Shown here: positions 43,344-52,913 of the stretch, one piece after another
Layout of the letters: each line of letters opens with the position of its first letter
How positions within the stretch are numbered: position 1 is the stretch's first letter
Assembly (NCBI RefSeq): GCF_003614945.1
Contig: NZ_QYCZ01000001.1
Span: 328,001-392,000 of the forward strand
From: Bergeyella cardium
GTDB lineage: Bacteria; Bacteroidota; Bacteroidia; Flavobacteriales; Weeksellaceae
Length of the DNA: 64,000 nt
Reading direction: 5' to 3'
The notes under the pieces: generated by a model
What the model saw: the letters and a program-made list of their open reading frames with translations, nothing else
Told to the model about the DNA's origin: nothing
The model's database searches: none
Translations under genes and position numbers: made by a program

Positions 43344-43401
43344 TCGCAATAGATAACCTAAAAACAAAATATAACTTTATGAAAAAATAATATTTCCTGA
43401 A

Positions 43402-44163
43402 TTAATCAACATACGCAGAGAGGTATTCTCTGTTGAGTCTCGCGATGTTTTCAAGGGAGATACCTTTCGGGCATTCTACCTCACAAGCTCCTGTATTGGA
43501 GCAGTTACCGAAGCCTTCCTCATCCATAGCTTTTACCATATTGAGAACTCTTCGTTTGGCTTCCACTCTACCTTGTGGCAATAGGGCAAACTGAGAAACT
43601 TTCGCTCCTACAAACAGGGCTGCAGAACCGTTTTTACAAGTCGCTACGCAGGCACCGCAACCGATGCAGGCAGCAGCGTCCATTGCTTTATCGGCATCTT
43701 CTTTTGGTACGGGGATGGCATTTGCATCGAGGGTATTACCAGAGGTATTTACGGAGATGAAGCCTCCTGCTGCCATAATTCTATCAAATGCACTTCTATC
43801 TACCACCAAGTCTTTAATCACTGGGAAAGCAGCACTCCTCCAAGGCTCAATGTGGATGGTCTCTCCATCTTTAAACATACGCATATGGAGCTGGCAGGTG
43901 GTGATTCCTGTATCTGGACCGTGCGCTCTACCATTGATGTAGAGGGAGCACATACCGCAGATACCTTCGCGGCAGTCGTGGTCAAATGCTACAGGTTCTT
44001 TGCCTTCGTTTACTAAATTTTCGTTTAGCATATCAAGCATTTCCAAGAATGATGAGTCTGGTGAAACGCCTGAAATCTTATAGGTCTCGAACTGACCTTT
44101 TGATTTATTGTTTTTCTGTCTCCAAACTTTCAGAGTCAGGTTTAATCCTTTATGGGTACTCAT
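43402..44163 (-). CDS. sdhB: Succinate dehydrogenase/fumarate reductase iron-sulfur subunit
   Basis: 253 residues. It carries electrons between the flavin subunit and the cytochrome b subunit on the cytosolic face of the inner membrane. The [2Fe-2S] site is C64-REGIC69-GMC72 with C90. The ferredoxin-like half holds [11 protein letters not shown] (about 166-176) and [14 protein letters not shown] (about 222-235), which supply the [4Fe-4S] and [3Fe-4S] ligands. Third gene of sdhCAB, 26 bases after sdhA. Confidence 0.97.
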   Translation of the reverse strand: MSTHKGLNLTLKVWRQKNNKSKGQFETYKISGVSPDSSFLEMLDMLNENLVNEGKEPVAFDHDCREGICGMCSLYINGRAHGPDTGITTCQLHMRMFKDGETIHIEPWRSAAFPVIKDLVVDRSAFDRIMAAGGFISVNTSGNTLDANAIPVPKEDADKAMDAAACIGCGACVATCKNGSAALFVGAKVSQFALLPQGRVEAKRRVLNMVKAMDEEGFGNCSNTGACEVECPKGISLENIARLNREYLSAYVD

Positions 44164-44189
44164 TGGTTTATCAATTATTATATTGGAGA

Positions 44190-46202
44190 TTATTTATAAC
44201 TTCTTGTTTTTACTTCTATATTTTCGTAGATGAGCTCTTCTTTGTGCATCACTTCGCTATTGATATCCTTGCCTTTGTATTCCCAAACGGCAGCATATTT
44301 ATAGTGTTCGTCATCTCTTTTTGCTTCACCTTCTTCTGTGGAGTATTCTTCACGGTAGTGTCCTCCGCAGGATTCGTTTCTGTTTAAGGCGTCGATTGCC
44401 ATTAGCTGACCGAGCTCCAAGAAGTCTGCTACTCTAAGGGCTTTTTCAAGCTCTATATTCATCTCGTTAGCATCACCTGGAACTTTTACATCTTTCCAGA
44501 ATTCGTTTCTTACTTCTTCTATCTCTTTTATTGCTTCTTCGAGGCCTTTGGCATTTCTCGCCATACCTACCTTATTCCACATAATATTTCCTAATTTCTT
44601 ATGGAAATAATCTACGGAGTGGGTTCCTTTATTGGTCATAAAGAAGTTGATTCTGTCTTTTACTTCTTTCTCCGCTGCTTCAAATTCTGGTGTATCGGTA
44701 GGGATAACGCCTGTTCTAATATCCGCAGAAAGGTAGTCTGCAATAGTATAAGGCAGTACGAAGTATCCATCGGCGAGGCCTTGCATCAGTGCAGAGGCAC
44801 CAAGCCTGTTAGCACCGTGGTCTGAGAAGTTTGCCTCACCAATTACGAAGCAGCCAGGGATGGTAGACATCAAGTTGTAATCTACCCACACACCACCCAT
44901 AGTATAGTGTACCGCTGGGTAAATCTTCATTGGAGTTACATAAGGATTATCGGCCGTGATTTTTTCATACATAATGAAAAGGTTACCGTATTTTTCCTCT
45001 ACCCAAGCCTTACCGAGGTCATAGATTTGCTGGTCGGTAGGGTTGTGAATATTTTTTTCTAAAGCTGCTTCCTTACCTTTTTTAAGGATTTCGGTAGAGA
45101 AATCAAGGAATACGCCTTCTTTTGTGTCGTTATTTTCAATACCAAAACCAGCATCGCATCTTTCCTTAGCTGCTCTGGACGCCACATCTCTCGGAACGAG
45201 GTTACCGAAAGCGGGGTACCTTCTCTCCAAGTAGTAGTCTCTGTCTTCTTCTTTTATATCTTGAGGTTTTAGTTTGCCTTCGCGAACGGCTACGGCATCT
45301 TCAATTTTCTTAGGAACCCAGATTCTTCCAGAGTTTCTTAGGGATTCAGACATCAGTGTGAGTTTAGATTGCTGAGTTCCGTGTACTGGGATACAAGTCG
45401 GGTGAATCTGTACGAAGCAAGGGTTTGCAAAGTATGCCCCTTTCTTGTGGATTTTCCAAGCTGCAGAACAGTTGGAGCCCATAGCATTGGTAGAGAGGAA
45501 ATAGACATTACCATAGCCACCAGAAGCGATAACTACTGCGTGAGCAGAATGCCTTTCTATCTCGCCAGTTACGAGGTTTCTTGCGATAATACCTCTTGCT
45601 TTACCATCTACGATAACGAGATCAAGCATCTCATGGCGGTTATACATTTTGATTCTTCCTTTACCGATTTGTCGGCTCATAGCGGAGTAAGCACCGAGCA
45701 GAAGCTGCTGCCCAGTTTGTCCCTTAGCATAGAAAGTTCTCTTTACCTGAACCCCACCAAAGGAACGGTTATCGAGCTGTCCGCCATACTCACGACCGAA
45801 AGGTACGCCTTGAGCTACGCATTGGTCAATAATATTCACAGAAACCTCTGCGAGGCGGTATACATTTGCCTCTCTTGCACGGTAGTCACCACCTTTTATC
45901 GTATCGTAGAATAGTCTGTATATGGAGTCGCCATCACCTTGATAATTTTTCGCTGCATTGATACCCCCTTGTGCTGCGATAGAGTGCGCTCTTCTTGGGG
46001 AATCCTGATAGCAGAATGCTTTTACATTATACCCTTGTTCTGCCAGTGTAGCTGCTGCTGAACCTCCTGCAAGCCCCGTTCCTACAACGATAACATCAAT
46101 CTTATCGCGGTTGTTCGGTGCTACGAGATTCATATGGTCTTTATGATTTTTCCATTTGTCTTTTAATGGACCTGCTGGAATCTTTGAATTTAGTACGCTC
46201 AT
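44190..46202 (-). CDS. sdhA: Succinate dehydrogenase/fumarate reductase flavoprotein subunit
   Basis: 670 residues, the long form of Bacteroidota and epsilonproteobacteria rather than the 590-residue E. coli form. FAD-binding [19 protein letters not shown] (about 35-53), the covalent flavin His in the [15 protein letters not shown] segment, HPT in VQIHPTCIP, and the active-site Arg in the [11 protein letters not shown] region near 470-480. It oxidises succinate to fumarate, feeding the fumarase at 20.5 kb. Same operon as sdhC and sdhB. Confidence 0.97.
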   Translation of the reverse strand: MSVLNSKIPAGPLKDKWKNHKDHMNLVAPNNRDKIDVIVVGTGLAGGSAAATLAEQGYNVKAFCYQDSPRRAHSIAAQGGINAAKNYQGDGDSIYRLFYDTIKGGDYRAREANVYRLAEVSVNIIDQCVAQGVPFGREYGGQLDNRSFGGVQVKRTFYAKGQTGQQLLLGAYSAMSRQIGKGRIKMYNRHEMLDLVIVDGKARGIIARNLVTGEIERHSAHAVVIASGGYGNVYFLSTNAMGSNCSAAWKIHKKGAYFANPCFVQIHPTCIPVHGTQQSKLTLMSESLRNSGRIWVPKKIEDAVAVREGKLKPQDIKEEDRDYYLERRYPAFGNLVPRDVASRAAKERCDAGFGIENNDTKEGVFLDFSTEILKKGKEAALEKNIHNPTDQQIYDLGKAWVEEKYGNLFIMYEKITADNPYVTPMKIYPAVHYTMGGVWVDYNLMSTIPGCFVIGEANFSDHGANRLGASALMQGLADGYFVLPYTIADYLSADIRTGVIPTDTPEFEAAEKEVKDRINFFMTNKGTHSVDYFHKKLGNIMWNKVGMARNAKGLEEAIKEIEEVRNEFWKDVKVPGDANEMNIELEKALRVADFLELGQLMAIDALNRNESCGGHYREEYSTEEGEAKRDDEHYKYAAVWEYKGKDINSEVMHKEELIYENIEVKTRSYK

Positions 46203-46244
46203 TTTTTTAATTTAATAATTAATTTTACGCTAAATACTAATGAT

Positions 46245-46907
46245 TTAAACGGTTTGAGAAATAAAGTGATATATAGCTACAATAGCAAATCCTACAGGGA
46301 TAAGTATGGAGTACCATCTTCCGAGTGCCTTGATGAAAGGCGTATATTTAGGATGCCTTGCTCCAATAGACTGGAACGAAGACTGAAAACCGTGTGCAAG
46401 GTGAAGTCCTAATAATACAAAAGACACAAGATATAAGGCTACTCTCCATACAGCACTAAACTGCATTCTCAGGTGTTCGTAAGCAGTACCGTGTGCCTCA
46501 GCTCCTAAATAGTTTTTAGATATGGTAGGAAACCAAAAGTCTATAAGGTGAATAACGAGATAGATAAGAATAAACCCTCCCGAAATCATCATATTTCTGG
46601 ACATCCAGGTAGAGTTTGCAGAAGCTCCACTTACAGCATATCTCACAGGTCTTGCCTTTTTATTTCTGAGCTCCAGAACGAATCCCATTACGAAGTGGAA
46701 AATAACTGCAAACATCAGAATAGGTTGCATTAAGAACTGAATCAGAGGATTACTTTCCATAAAATGAGACCCTTCATTAAATGCATTCTCGCTAAATACA
46801 GAAACCATATTCAGAGAAAGGTGCATAATCAAAAAGATCAATAAGAACATAGCTGATAATGCCATTGCATACTTTCTACCTACTGTAGAACTAAAAAATC
46901 CTGACAT
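46245..46907 (-). CDS. sdhC: Succinate dehydrogenase cytochrome b subunit
   Basis: 220 residues with five hydrophobic membrane helices (about 12-32, 58-78, 108-128, 152-174 and 196-216), which is the single-subunit di-haem cytochrome b558 type used by Bacteroidota; no sdhD is expected. Histidines within helices (HLSLN, FHFVMG, HLIDFW, HLAHGFQ, YHFISQ) are candidate haem ligands. It anchors SdhAB to the inner membrane and passes electrons to menaquinone. First gene of the operon. Confidence 0.95.
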   Translation of the reverse strand: MSGFFSSTVGRKYAMALSAMFLLIFLIMHLSLNMVSVFSENAFNEGSHFMESNPLIQFLMQPILMFAVIFHFVMGFVLELRNKKARPVRYAVSGASANSTWMSRNMMISGGFILIYLVIHLIDFWFPTISKNYLGAEAHGTAYEHLRMQFSAVWRVALYLVSFVLLGLHLAHGFQSSFQSIGARHPKYTPFIKALGRWYSILIPVGFAIVAIYHFISQTV

Positions 46908-46932
46908 AGTTTTTCGTTAAATTTTATATCCA

Positions 46933-46964
46933 CAAAAGTAGAAATTGTTAAATCATTTTAACAA
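46933..46964 (-). promoter_or_regulatory. Promoter of sdhCAB
   Basis: Minus strand: TTG (46962-46964), 21 bases, TACTTTTG (46933-46940), 25 bases before the ATG. Confidence 0.75.
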
Positions 46965-47066
46965 GGGGTTTTGGTCATAAAACAAAATTTTGTATTTTAT
47001 CTAAATAAATCAGGGCTTTGTTCTCGTGGCTTTTATGCTCAAAAGGAAGTATACTGTAAGGGAATT

Positions 47067-48833
47067 TTAATCGGTGTTTTGAGTGTCGTATAAAGTTTTG
47101 TTATATAGTATTTTATTCACTTCTTTGCCGTAGGTTTTGCATTCTATATTTTTAGTTCTGGAGTGTATGGAATAAGGGAGTAAAATGTATTTTTTTATCT
47201 GTGTAGAATCTCCGTCTTCGGGTATGTAAAATATTATTTTATTATTATTCTTAATAGAAAAGATATTTTTCCTGTAATGTTTATGCACTAAAAATTCATC
47301 GGTGTTATAGGCTAAAATATTAAAGGTAAATCTTAGAGAAAGAAATATTAAGACAGAGAAACCTATCCATATACTGTTTTTAGCATTAAAGTTAATCAAT
47401 AGAGACCTAAGGAAGTAGATTGTAATGCCTAAAAAGACAGCTTCTATAATATTCATTGGGATTTGCTCAATGAGCAGTGTGTCAAAGCCAGCGAAGAAGT
47501 GTACAGTATTGAGGAAGAGAGAGGAGATGAGGTCGTAACCCTTTTCTAACCAGAGTATCTCAAAGCCGAGACCTATGAATATCGCCATAAAAACAGAATA
47601 GATAATTACTACTTCTGCTAATGGAATGGCGAAGATATTAGACACCAAGGATATTAAAGGAAACTGATGAAAATAATATAAAACCAATGGTAGCGTGGCA
47701 ATTTGTGCTGATAGTGTTATCGATATTATGGATGAGAAGTACTGATATATTTTGCTATCCACTTTTGGGAATAGCTTGGCAATAGGTCTATTAAGCCAAT
47801 AAATCCCAAGTACTGCCGAGAAGCTCAGCTGGAAACCTACATCAAACAGCTGGTGAGGATTAAAACCGAGAATAAACAGTGCTGATAAACTCACGGACTG
47901 CAATAAGTCAGGTTTTCTTTTGAGCAACACATATATATAATATATACTAATCATAATGCTCGAGCGCACCACCGAGCTACCATAATCTATAAACACCGTA
48001 AAAGCCCAAATAAAAGCAAGGGAGAAAAGCACTCTCCATCTTTTAGATAACAGCCAAATCTGGGAAAGAAGGAAGTAGGCCAGCCCAAAGATAATCACCA
48101 TATGTGAGCCTGAAATAGCCAGTATATGCACCAATCCCGTTCGGGTAAAGTCATCATTGGTAGCCTCGTCTATCTCTGTACGGTCGGCAAGGATAATCCC
48201 TTTCAGCAGTTCTTTATTGGCTTTTGGGAGCTGGGATTTATCAATTTTTCTGAGGACATTTAGCCTGTATTGCTTTATTTTTTCGGTAGGGGAGAGGTAG
48301 TTTCTCTCGGCGTGTTCAAAAGCATTAGACAAATAGATTTGATAATAAATCTCTCGCCTGCTCATATATTTACTGTAATCAAACTGATAGCTGTGCTCAG
48401 GTTTTTTAATCCTGTTAATAAAGCCTTTTCCTCTGTAATAATGCGTATAATCCAGCTCTGGAAAGTCTTTTGGGATGGATAGCGTAGCTTTTATCGGTCT
48501 TGATTTATCCAGAATAATGACTTCATACCTTTTGTTTTTAAGGTTTGAATTGAGTTTTTTGTCGAGTATAAAGGTGATGATTTCATCTTTTTGAAGCGGG
48601 AGAATATCTCTTCCCTGTCTTAATGAAAGTGAAAACGCCCCAAGACCGAAAAATAAAATGCTGATGAATACAATTGAAATATACCGTACATAGATTTTCA
48701 GTGAGGCTAATGAAAGTATAAAAGCAGTTGCTACCAGTAGATAAATCCACATTCTATCGCAAGAAAGCGCATCTTGAAACAAAATCCCAAGTACGAAAGC
48801 TATACACGATATAAGTATGGGGTAGCGAGGCAT
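47067..48833 (-). CDS. comEC: ComEC/Rec2-family DNA-uptake membrane protein
   Basis: 588 residues with many membrane helices. An N-terminal DUF4131-like part (two or three helices then a beta-rich OB-like domain, about 1-195) precedes the competence domain with its signature FTRTGLVHILAISGSHMVII (about 228-247) and a run of helices to about residue 500. The metallo-beta-lactamase-like domain of longer ComEC proteins is absent; after the last helix only about 85 residues remain, as is common in flavobacteria. It is predicted to form the inner-membrane channel for single-stranded DNA in natural transformation. No other com genes are nearby. Confidence 0.88.
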   Translation of the reverse strand: MPRYPILISCIAFVLGILFQDALSCDRMWIYLLVATAFILSLASLKIYVRYISIVFISILFFGLGAFSLSLRQGRDILPLQKDEIITFILDKKLNSNLKNKRYEVIILDKSRPIKATLSIPKDFPELDYTHYYRGKGFINRIKKPEHSYQFDYSKYMSRREIYYQIYLSNAFEHAERNYLSPTEKIKQYRLNVLRKIDKSQLPKANKELLKGIILADRTEIDEATNDDFTRTGLVHILAISGSHMVIIFGLAYFLLSQIWLLSKRWRVLFSLAFIWAFTVFIDYGSSVVRSSIMISIYYIYVLLKRKPDLLQSVSLSALFILGFNPHQLFDVGFQLSFSAVLGIYWLNRPIAKLFPKVDSKIYQYFSSIISITLSAQIATLPLVLYYFHQFPLISLVSNIFAIPLAEVVIIYSVFMAIFIGLGFEILWLEKGYDLISSLFLNTVHFFAGFDTLLIEQIPMNIIEAVFLGITIYFLRSLLINFNAKNSIWIGFSVLIFLSLRFTFNILAYNTDEFLVHKHYRKNIFSIKNNNKIIFYIPEDGDSTQIKKYILLPYSIHSRTKNIECKTYGKEVNKILYNKTLYDTQNTD

Positions 48834-48856
48834 TAAAACTCTGATTAAACACCCCT

Positions 48857-48888
48857 CAAAAGTAGGTCTATTTCCTTAGACTGCCAAA
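48857..48888 (-). promoter_or_regulatory. Promoter of comEC
   Basis: Minus strand: TTTG (48885-48888), 20 bases, TACTTTTG (48857-48864). It directly follows the stop of the upstream gene. Confidence 0.75.
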
Positions 48889-48891
48889 GGT

Positions 48892-49407
48892 TTAATCCTT
48901 TATATATACCAGTTCGTTTTGTGAGTTTGAGTTTTCATCGCTGAGAATTTCTGCTGTTTTCAGCTTATCGAGGAGTATGGGAATAAAGAAATTCATCTCA
49001 AAGAATTGTCGGTGTATTCCATTGAGCATTTCTGTGAAGATATCCATTCCCACCTTGTTATTATGCAGGTCCATTTGCTTTTCGAGGGGGAGGTTAGGGA
49101 AGAGTTCTTCGTGTGTATCTGTCATCTTTTTGCACCAGCTGAGGGCTTTGCGTGGGGAGGAGATTTTACAGCAGTACATCAGAATGGTGCAGCACCAGAG
49201 TGCGTGCCTAAAGGCATTCCCTTTTCCGCTCTTATTGTGAGTATTGGGGAAGTATTTTTGGGTTTGATGAATCGTTCTCATCGTAGCATAGAAGCTAAGA
49301 GCCGAGAATAAAGGATGCCTGAGCAAAAGCCCAATAACCCGCATCATCTTAGGAAAGCTAAGGGATTTTAAGGCATTAAGTAAGGTGTTGAGATGAGCTA
49401 ATATCAT
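48892..49407 (-). CDS. DUF6973-like protein
   Basis: 171 residues without a clear signal peptide; one moderately hydrophobic stretch near 22-42. It has the pattern GKGNAFRHALWCCTI (about 61-75) and, 40 residues later, MDLHNNKVGMDI, which I associate with the DUF6973 family. The conserved His, Arg, Asp and Asn suggest an enzyme-like or metal-binding site, but no activity is known to me. Its ATG overlaps the stop of the preceding gene (TAATG), so it is translationally coupled to the carboxypeptidase-regulatory-like protein. Confidence 0.65.
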   Translation of the reverse strand: MILAHLNTLLNALKSLSFPKMMRVIGLLLRHPLFSALSFYATMRTIHQTQKYFPNTHNKSGKGNAFRHALWCCTILMYCCKISSPRKALSWCKKMTDTHEELFPNLPLEKQMDLHNNKVGMDIFTEMLNGIHRQFFEMNFFIPILLDKLKTAEILSDENSNSQNELVYIKD

Positions 49408-50204
49408 TATCCTTTTGAGTTTTCTAAGCTCATTATTTTAGAATTTTGAAGCCGTTTCAGGTAGATGGGCTGATATTTTTCTATGTAGATGGCGATGCTT
49501 TCCAAGTTTTTACTCTCTATATAATGAGCGATATTGTCCGATGAATAGATAAATTGAAGGAAATTATCAATCATATTTACTGGGATTTTCAGCCTTGTGA
49601 AGTACTCGTCTCCGAAGTATTTTCTCACAGCGCTAATGTTTCTCGTCATTTTCTCATATTCGTGCAACCGCTCTTTTTTCTTCTGTTCTCCCGAGATAAG
49701 GTCGTAGATTGCATTCAGGTTGAGCGATAGCCCACCGCCTGCAAAGGCTAATGGATCTGAAGTTTGTTCTCCGCTTAGTTTAGGCTCTGGCAGCCCGATT
49801 ACCTTTCGTACTTCTAAGGTCTTTTCAGCTGCTTTTAGTTTCGCTACATCAGCGTGGAGGTTTCCTGTGGGTTTGAAGCGAATCACCACTTCTGGGATTT
49901 CTATATACGCTCGTTTCAGTTCTATAAAATTGTGGCTATTGTTGAGCATTTCCTGAGATACGCTAATATCTTTCCTCTCGGAGATAATGGAGGTAAATCT
50001 CACCTTATCACCTGCTTTTACACTGAGGCTAAATTCGCCATTGTAGTTTGTGAGTACTGTTTTGTGGGTGCTCAGATTGGTTACATAGATATGGTTGAGG
50101 AACACCTGTGCGTCTTCTTTCATAAAGACTTGTCCTCTGAATACCTGTGCGCCCAGTCTTATCTGAGCTATAACTACGATAAAAACAAAAATAAACCGCG
50201 CCAT
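49407..50204 (-). CDS. Secreted protein with carboxypeptidase-regulatory-like domain
   Basis: 265 residues from ATG 50204 (MARFIFVFIVVIAQIRLGAQ signal peptide). A longer frame upstream passes through the -7 promoter box, so it is rejected. Residues about 24-100 form a CarboxypepD_reg-like beta-sandwich (VFRGQVFMKEDAQVFLNHIYVTN, TNYNGEFSLSVKAGDKVRFTSI). The rest is helical and charged. Similar flavobacterial proteins are periplasmic or outer-membrane associated and of unknown role. Coupled to the DUF6973-like gene. Confidence 0.75.
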   Translation of the reverse strand: MARFIFVFIVVIAQIRLGAQVFRGQVFMKEDAQVFLNHIYVTNLSTHKTVLTNYNGEFSLSVKAGDKVRFTSIISERKDISVSQEMLNNSHNFIELKRAYIEIPEVVIRFKPTGNLHADVAKLKAAEKTLEVRKVIGLPEPKLSGEQTSDPLAFAGGGLSLNLNAIYDLISGEQKKKERLHEYEKMTRNISAVRKYFGDEYFTRLKIPVNMIDNFLQFIYSSDNIAHYIESKNLESIAIYIEKYQPIYLKRLQNSKIMSLENSKG

Positions 50205-50212
50205 TTGCCCTG

Positions 50213-50220
50213 CAAAAATA
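50213..50220 (-). promoter_or_regulatory. -7 box of the two-gene set
   Basis: TATTTTTG on the minus strand, only 8 bases before the ATG, implying a very short or nearly leaderless mRNA. Confidence 0.6.
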
Positions 50221-50388
50221 CTCGTTTCTCTTTCCCATCCGTCTATTTTCACAAACTTTAACTAAGAGATAGAAAATAAGGTTTTATGGATAATATCTGT
50301 TTTTAGTTTGTAGGGAGGTAGCTCCAGCTAAATAAAAAGTCGCGATTATCATTTTAGCAAAAATCTTACTGTTTTTTATCAATTTTTA

Positions 50389-50547
50389 GGTTCTTAACCT
50401 AAATTTTCTGGTTCCTAACCACAAAAAAGGAGTTCTGAACCGGAAAAAAGTGGTCTCAGACTATAAAAAAGGAGTTCTGAACCACAAAAAAGTGGTCTCA
50501 GACCACAAAAAAGGGGGCTTTGACCCTCTCTGACCCTCTCTGACCCC
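50389..50547. repeat. Intergenic array of seven palindromic units, 21-bp period
   Basis: 11-base imperfect palindromes begin at 50389, 50410, 50431, 50452, 50473, 50494 and 50515, exactly 21 bp apart. Cores: GGTTCTTAACC, GGTTCCTAACC, AGTTCTGAACC, GGTCTCAGACT, AGTTCTGAACC, GGTCTCAGACC, GGGCTTTGACC. Units 2-6 are followed by an A-run spacer. After unit 7, GACCCTCTCT repeats at 10-bp steps. 50221-50388 shows nothing else. Confidence 0.9.
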
Positions 50548-50577
50548 AAAAAAAATCCTGAAACATTTGTTTCAGGA
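50548..50577 (-). terminator. Terminator of the OmpA-like gene
   Basis: TCCTGAAACA/TGTTTCAGGA with a 2-base loop; eight T follow on the minus strand. Confidence 0.9.
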
Positions 50578-50600
50578 CTTCCTGTATAGAGATGAAAAAG

Positions 50601-51437
50601 TTATTTCTTCACGGGAGCTATGTTCATTAGCTTCATAAATTCATCCAGTTTTGGCATTATGATGATTTCTGTTCTACGGTTTTCGGCTCTGCCAGAAACG
50701 GATGCGTTGGTCGTTTTAGGGTTAAACTCTCCTCGTCCGCCAGCGGTAATTCTGTTAGGATTTACGCCGAACTGAGTTTGAAGAATCTTCGCTACGGAGG
50801 TTGCCCTTAGTGCGGAGAGCTCCCAGTTGTCTTTCGGTACATTGGAGGAGTTGAGCGGTGTGTTGTCGGTATTTCCTTCAATCAATACGCTGTAAGTATC
50901 ATAGTCGTTGATTACCCTTGCTACTTTGCCGAGTACTTCTTGTGCTGCTGGGAGTACATCATATTTGCCCACTTGGTAGAGCATTTTGTCGGAGAGGGAA
51001 ATCATTACCACGCCTTTCAGTACTTTTACTTCTACATCTTTGTCGGCTACATTGTCCAGTGTTCGTTTCAGTTTGTTAGACAGTGCGAGATTTAAACTGT
51101 CGTTCCTCGAATTGGATGCGATGAGCTGTTTGATGTACGCGTTAGATGCGTTGATTTCTCCCACCAGCTTGTCGATATTCGCGGAGGACTTCCCAGTGTT
51201 GGAAAGGCAGGCATCGAGTGAAGATTTAAGGGCTTCATTTTGGCTTTTCAGCAGGCTGTTCTCACTTGCGAGCCCAGCATTCTGCCCCCTAAGCTCCTGA
51301 ATTTCTCTTTGTCTTTCGGCGAGGTTTTCAAGGCTTTGCTTGTAGTTTTGGTTAAGGCTGTCGTACTGCTTTTTGCTCACGCAGCTCATTAACCCCAGTG
51401 CCATTACCCCAATGGCTAAGAATTTCATTACTTTCAT
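50601..51437 (-). CDS. OmpA-family peptidoglycan-binding lipoprotein
   Basis: 278 residues. Lipobox LMSC (about residue 19) after MKVMKFLAIGVMALG; a second ATG three codons in is also possible. Residues about 25-130 form a coiled coil. The OmpA C-terminal domain (about 140-265) has VLIEGNTDNTP, NWELSALRATSVAKIL and NRITAGGRGEFNP...RAENRRTEIIIMP, which bind diaminopimelate in peptidoglycan. It likely ties the outer membrane to the cell wall, similar to Pal or the flavobacterial OmpA/MotB proteins. Monocistronic. Confidence 0.9.
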   Translation of the reverse strand: MKVMKFLAIGVMALGLMSCVSKKQYDSLNQNYKQSLENLAERQREIQELRGQNAGLASENSLLKSQNEALKSSLDACLSNTGKSSANIDKLVGEINASNAYIKQLIASNSRNDSLNLALSNKLKRTLDNVADKDVEVKVLKGVVMISLSDKMLYQVGKYDVLPAAQEVLGKVARVINDYDTYSVLIEGNTDNTPLNSSNVPKDNWELSALRATSVAKILQTQFGVNPNRITAGGRGEFNPKTTNASVSGRAENRRTEIIIMPKLDEFMKLMNIAPVKK

Positions 51438-51497
51438 TGCTATAAAGATTTAAATTTTATAATGGATTTTTGGGCAGATACTGCCTTTAATTGCGGT

Positions 51498-51536
51498 CAA
51501 AAGTACAAATTCATTTTTAAAAGATACCTATATTTG
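51498..51536. promoter_or_regulatory. Back-to-back promoters for ompA-like gene and tilS
   Basis: Minus-strand TACTTTTG (51498-51505) faces the OmpA-like gene and plus-strand TATATTTG (51529-51536) faces tilS. The boxes are 23 bp apart, so the two promoters overlap. Confidence 0.65.
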
Positions 51537-51569
51537 CTAAACTTTAAAATATTTTAAGAAATAAATCCC

Positions 51570-52874
51570 GTGCTAAGTATTGAGAGATTTAAAGCCGAAC
51601 TCGAGCGCCTTTGTGTAGATTTTCGGGAGAAGAAATACCTCCTTGCCGTTAGCGGTGGGGTAGATTCTATGGTGCTTGCCTCTCTCTTTGCTGAGGTTTT
51701 TCAGGGAGGGGCTCAGCTTTTTGTGGCACATATCAATTATCATCTTCGCGGAGAGGATTCCAATCTTGACCAGCAGCTTGTGGAGGCATTCTGCCAAGAA
51801 AAGAATATTCCTGTATATCTATATAGTGTATCTAATGGAGATGGTAAGCCTGCAAGCGGCTCTATTCAGCTATGGGCAAGGGAGCTCAGGTACAGGTTTT
51901 TCTACAGTCTTTTAGAAGAGCACAGGATAGATTACTTGGTTACGGCGCATCATTTGGGCGACCAGTTGGAAACTTTTATTATCAATCTTTCTCGTGGTTC
52001 GGGTATTAAGGGGCTTTGTGGCATCCCATCGAAAGGGAAGAATATCCTCCGCCCGCTGCTTAATTTCACAAAAGAGGAGCTTTATGATTATGCTGAGCGG
52101 TGCTCAATCCCTTACAGAGAAGATAAATCCAATAAAAAAGATGACTATCTGAGGAATAAAATAAGGAATAATATCTCGCCGCTTCTTAACGAGCTTAGCC
52201 CTCATTTTCTTAATAATTTTAATAAGTCTCTGCATCTGCTCAGCCAAGCTAAAACTTTTGCAGAAGGGAAAGTTGATGAGGTTTTTAATGGCTTATCCCA
52301 TACCGATAGAGGGGATATTGTTATCAATAAAACCAAACTTGTGGAGGAAAGCCCTTTTGTACAGTTTGAAATCCTCAAAAACTTCGGCTTTGAAAACTTA
52401 ACCGAAATAGAGAAAATTTTTAGTTCTCAAACGGGAGCCGTTTTCATCTCTGGGAGCCATTACCTTTTTATCAACCGAGATGAACTTATCTTACAGGAGA
52501 GGAATGATGCCCATAAGCAGGAGATTCACGAGATTGTGATAGAGGATGCTGCACATACCGATACCATTCGTATTTCAGATTATATTGATGAGCCTTTGCC
52601 TGCTTTTCTCTGGAAATTTGATGCCCACAGAGTTAAATTCCCATTAAAACTCAGACGAAAAAATACAGGAGATATATTCTTTCCCACAGGGATGAAGGGT
52701 AGAAAAAAGGTTTCAAAATTCTTCAAAGATGAGAAGCTCTCCACTATAGAAAAGCAAAGGATTTGGATACTCACAGATGCAGATGCTGAGGTTTTAGGGA
52801 TAATCCCCCACAGGCAAGACCGCAGAAAGCAGGCACGCGAAGAAACACAAAATCTGTTAAATATTAGAGATTAG
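51570..52874 (+). CDS. tilS: tRNA(Ile)-lysidine synthetase
   Basis: 434 residues, beginning with GTG at 51570 (no ATG fits between the promoter and the catalytic motif). The N-type ATP pyrophosphatase PP-loop is AVSGGVDSM (about 26-34). Further motifs are HINYHLRGEDSN, THHLGDQLETF-like TAHHLGDQLETF, and RPLL, then the TilS C-terminal domain (FPTGMKGRKKVSKFFKDEKL). It converts C34 of the CAU-anticodon tRNA-Ile to lysidine, making it decode AUA; an essential enzyme. mscS follows 39 bases after the stop. Confidence 0.95.
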   Translation: MLSIERFKAELERLCVDFREKKYLLAVSGGVDSMVLASLFAEVFQGGAQLFVAHINYHLRGEDSNLDQQLVEAFCQEKNIPVYLYSVSNGDGKPASGSIQLWARELRYRFFYSLLEEHRIDYLVTAHHLGDQLETFIINLSRGSGIKGLCGIPSKGKNILRPLLNFTKEELYDYAERCSIPYREDKSNKKDDYLRNKIRNNISPLLNELSPHFLNNFNKSLHLLSQAKTFAEGKVDEVFNGLSHTDRGDIVINKTKLVEESPFVQFEILKNFGFENLTEIEKIFSSQTGAVFISGSHYLFINRDELILQERNDAHKQEIHEIVIEDAAHTDTIRISDYIDEPLPAFLWKFDAHRVKFPLKLRRKNTGDIFFPTGMKGRKKVSKFFKDEKLSTIEKQRIWILTDADAEVLGIIPHRQDRRKQAREETQNLLNIRD

Positions 52875-52887
52875 CGAGGGGGTTTAT

Positions 52888-52895
52888 TATTTTTG
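52888..52895 (+). promoter_or_regulatory. -7 box of mscS
   Basis: TATTTTTG; the TTG at 52893 is not a start. 18 bases before ATG 52914. Confidence 0.6.
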
Positions 52896-52913
52896 CACAA
52901 ATCAATACTGTAT

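Noticed and set aside
43380-43391. Short gene ATGAAAAAATAA
   Set aside because: Only three codons; at most a relic.
47067-48833. ComEC truncated by mutation
   Set aside because: Absence of the metallo-beta-lactamase domain is usual in flavobacterial ComEC, and the frame ends cleanly.
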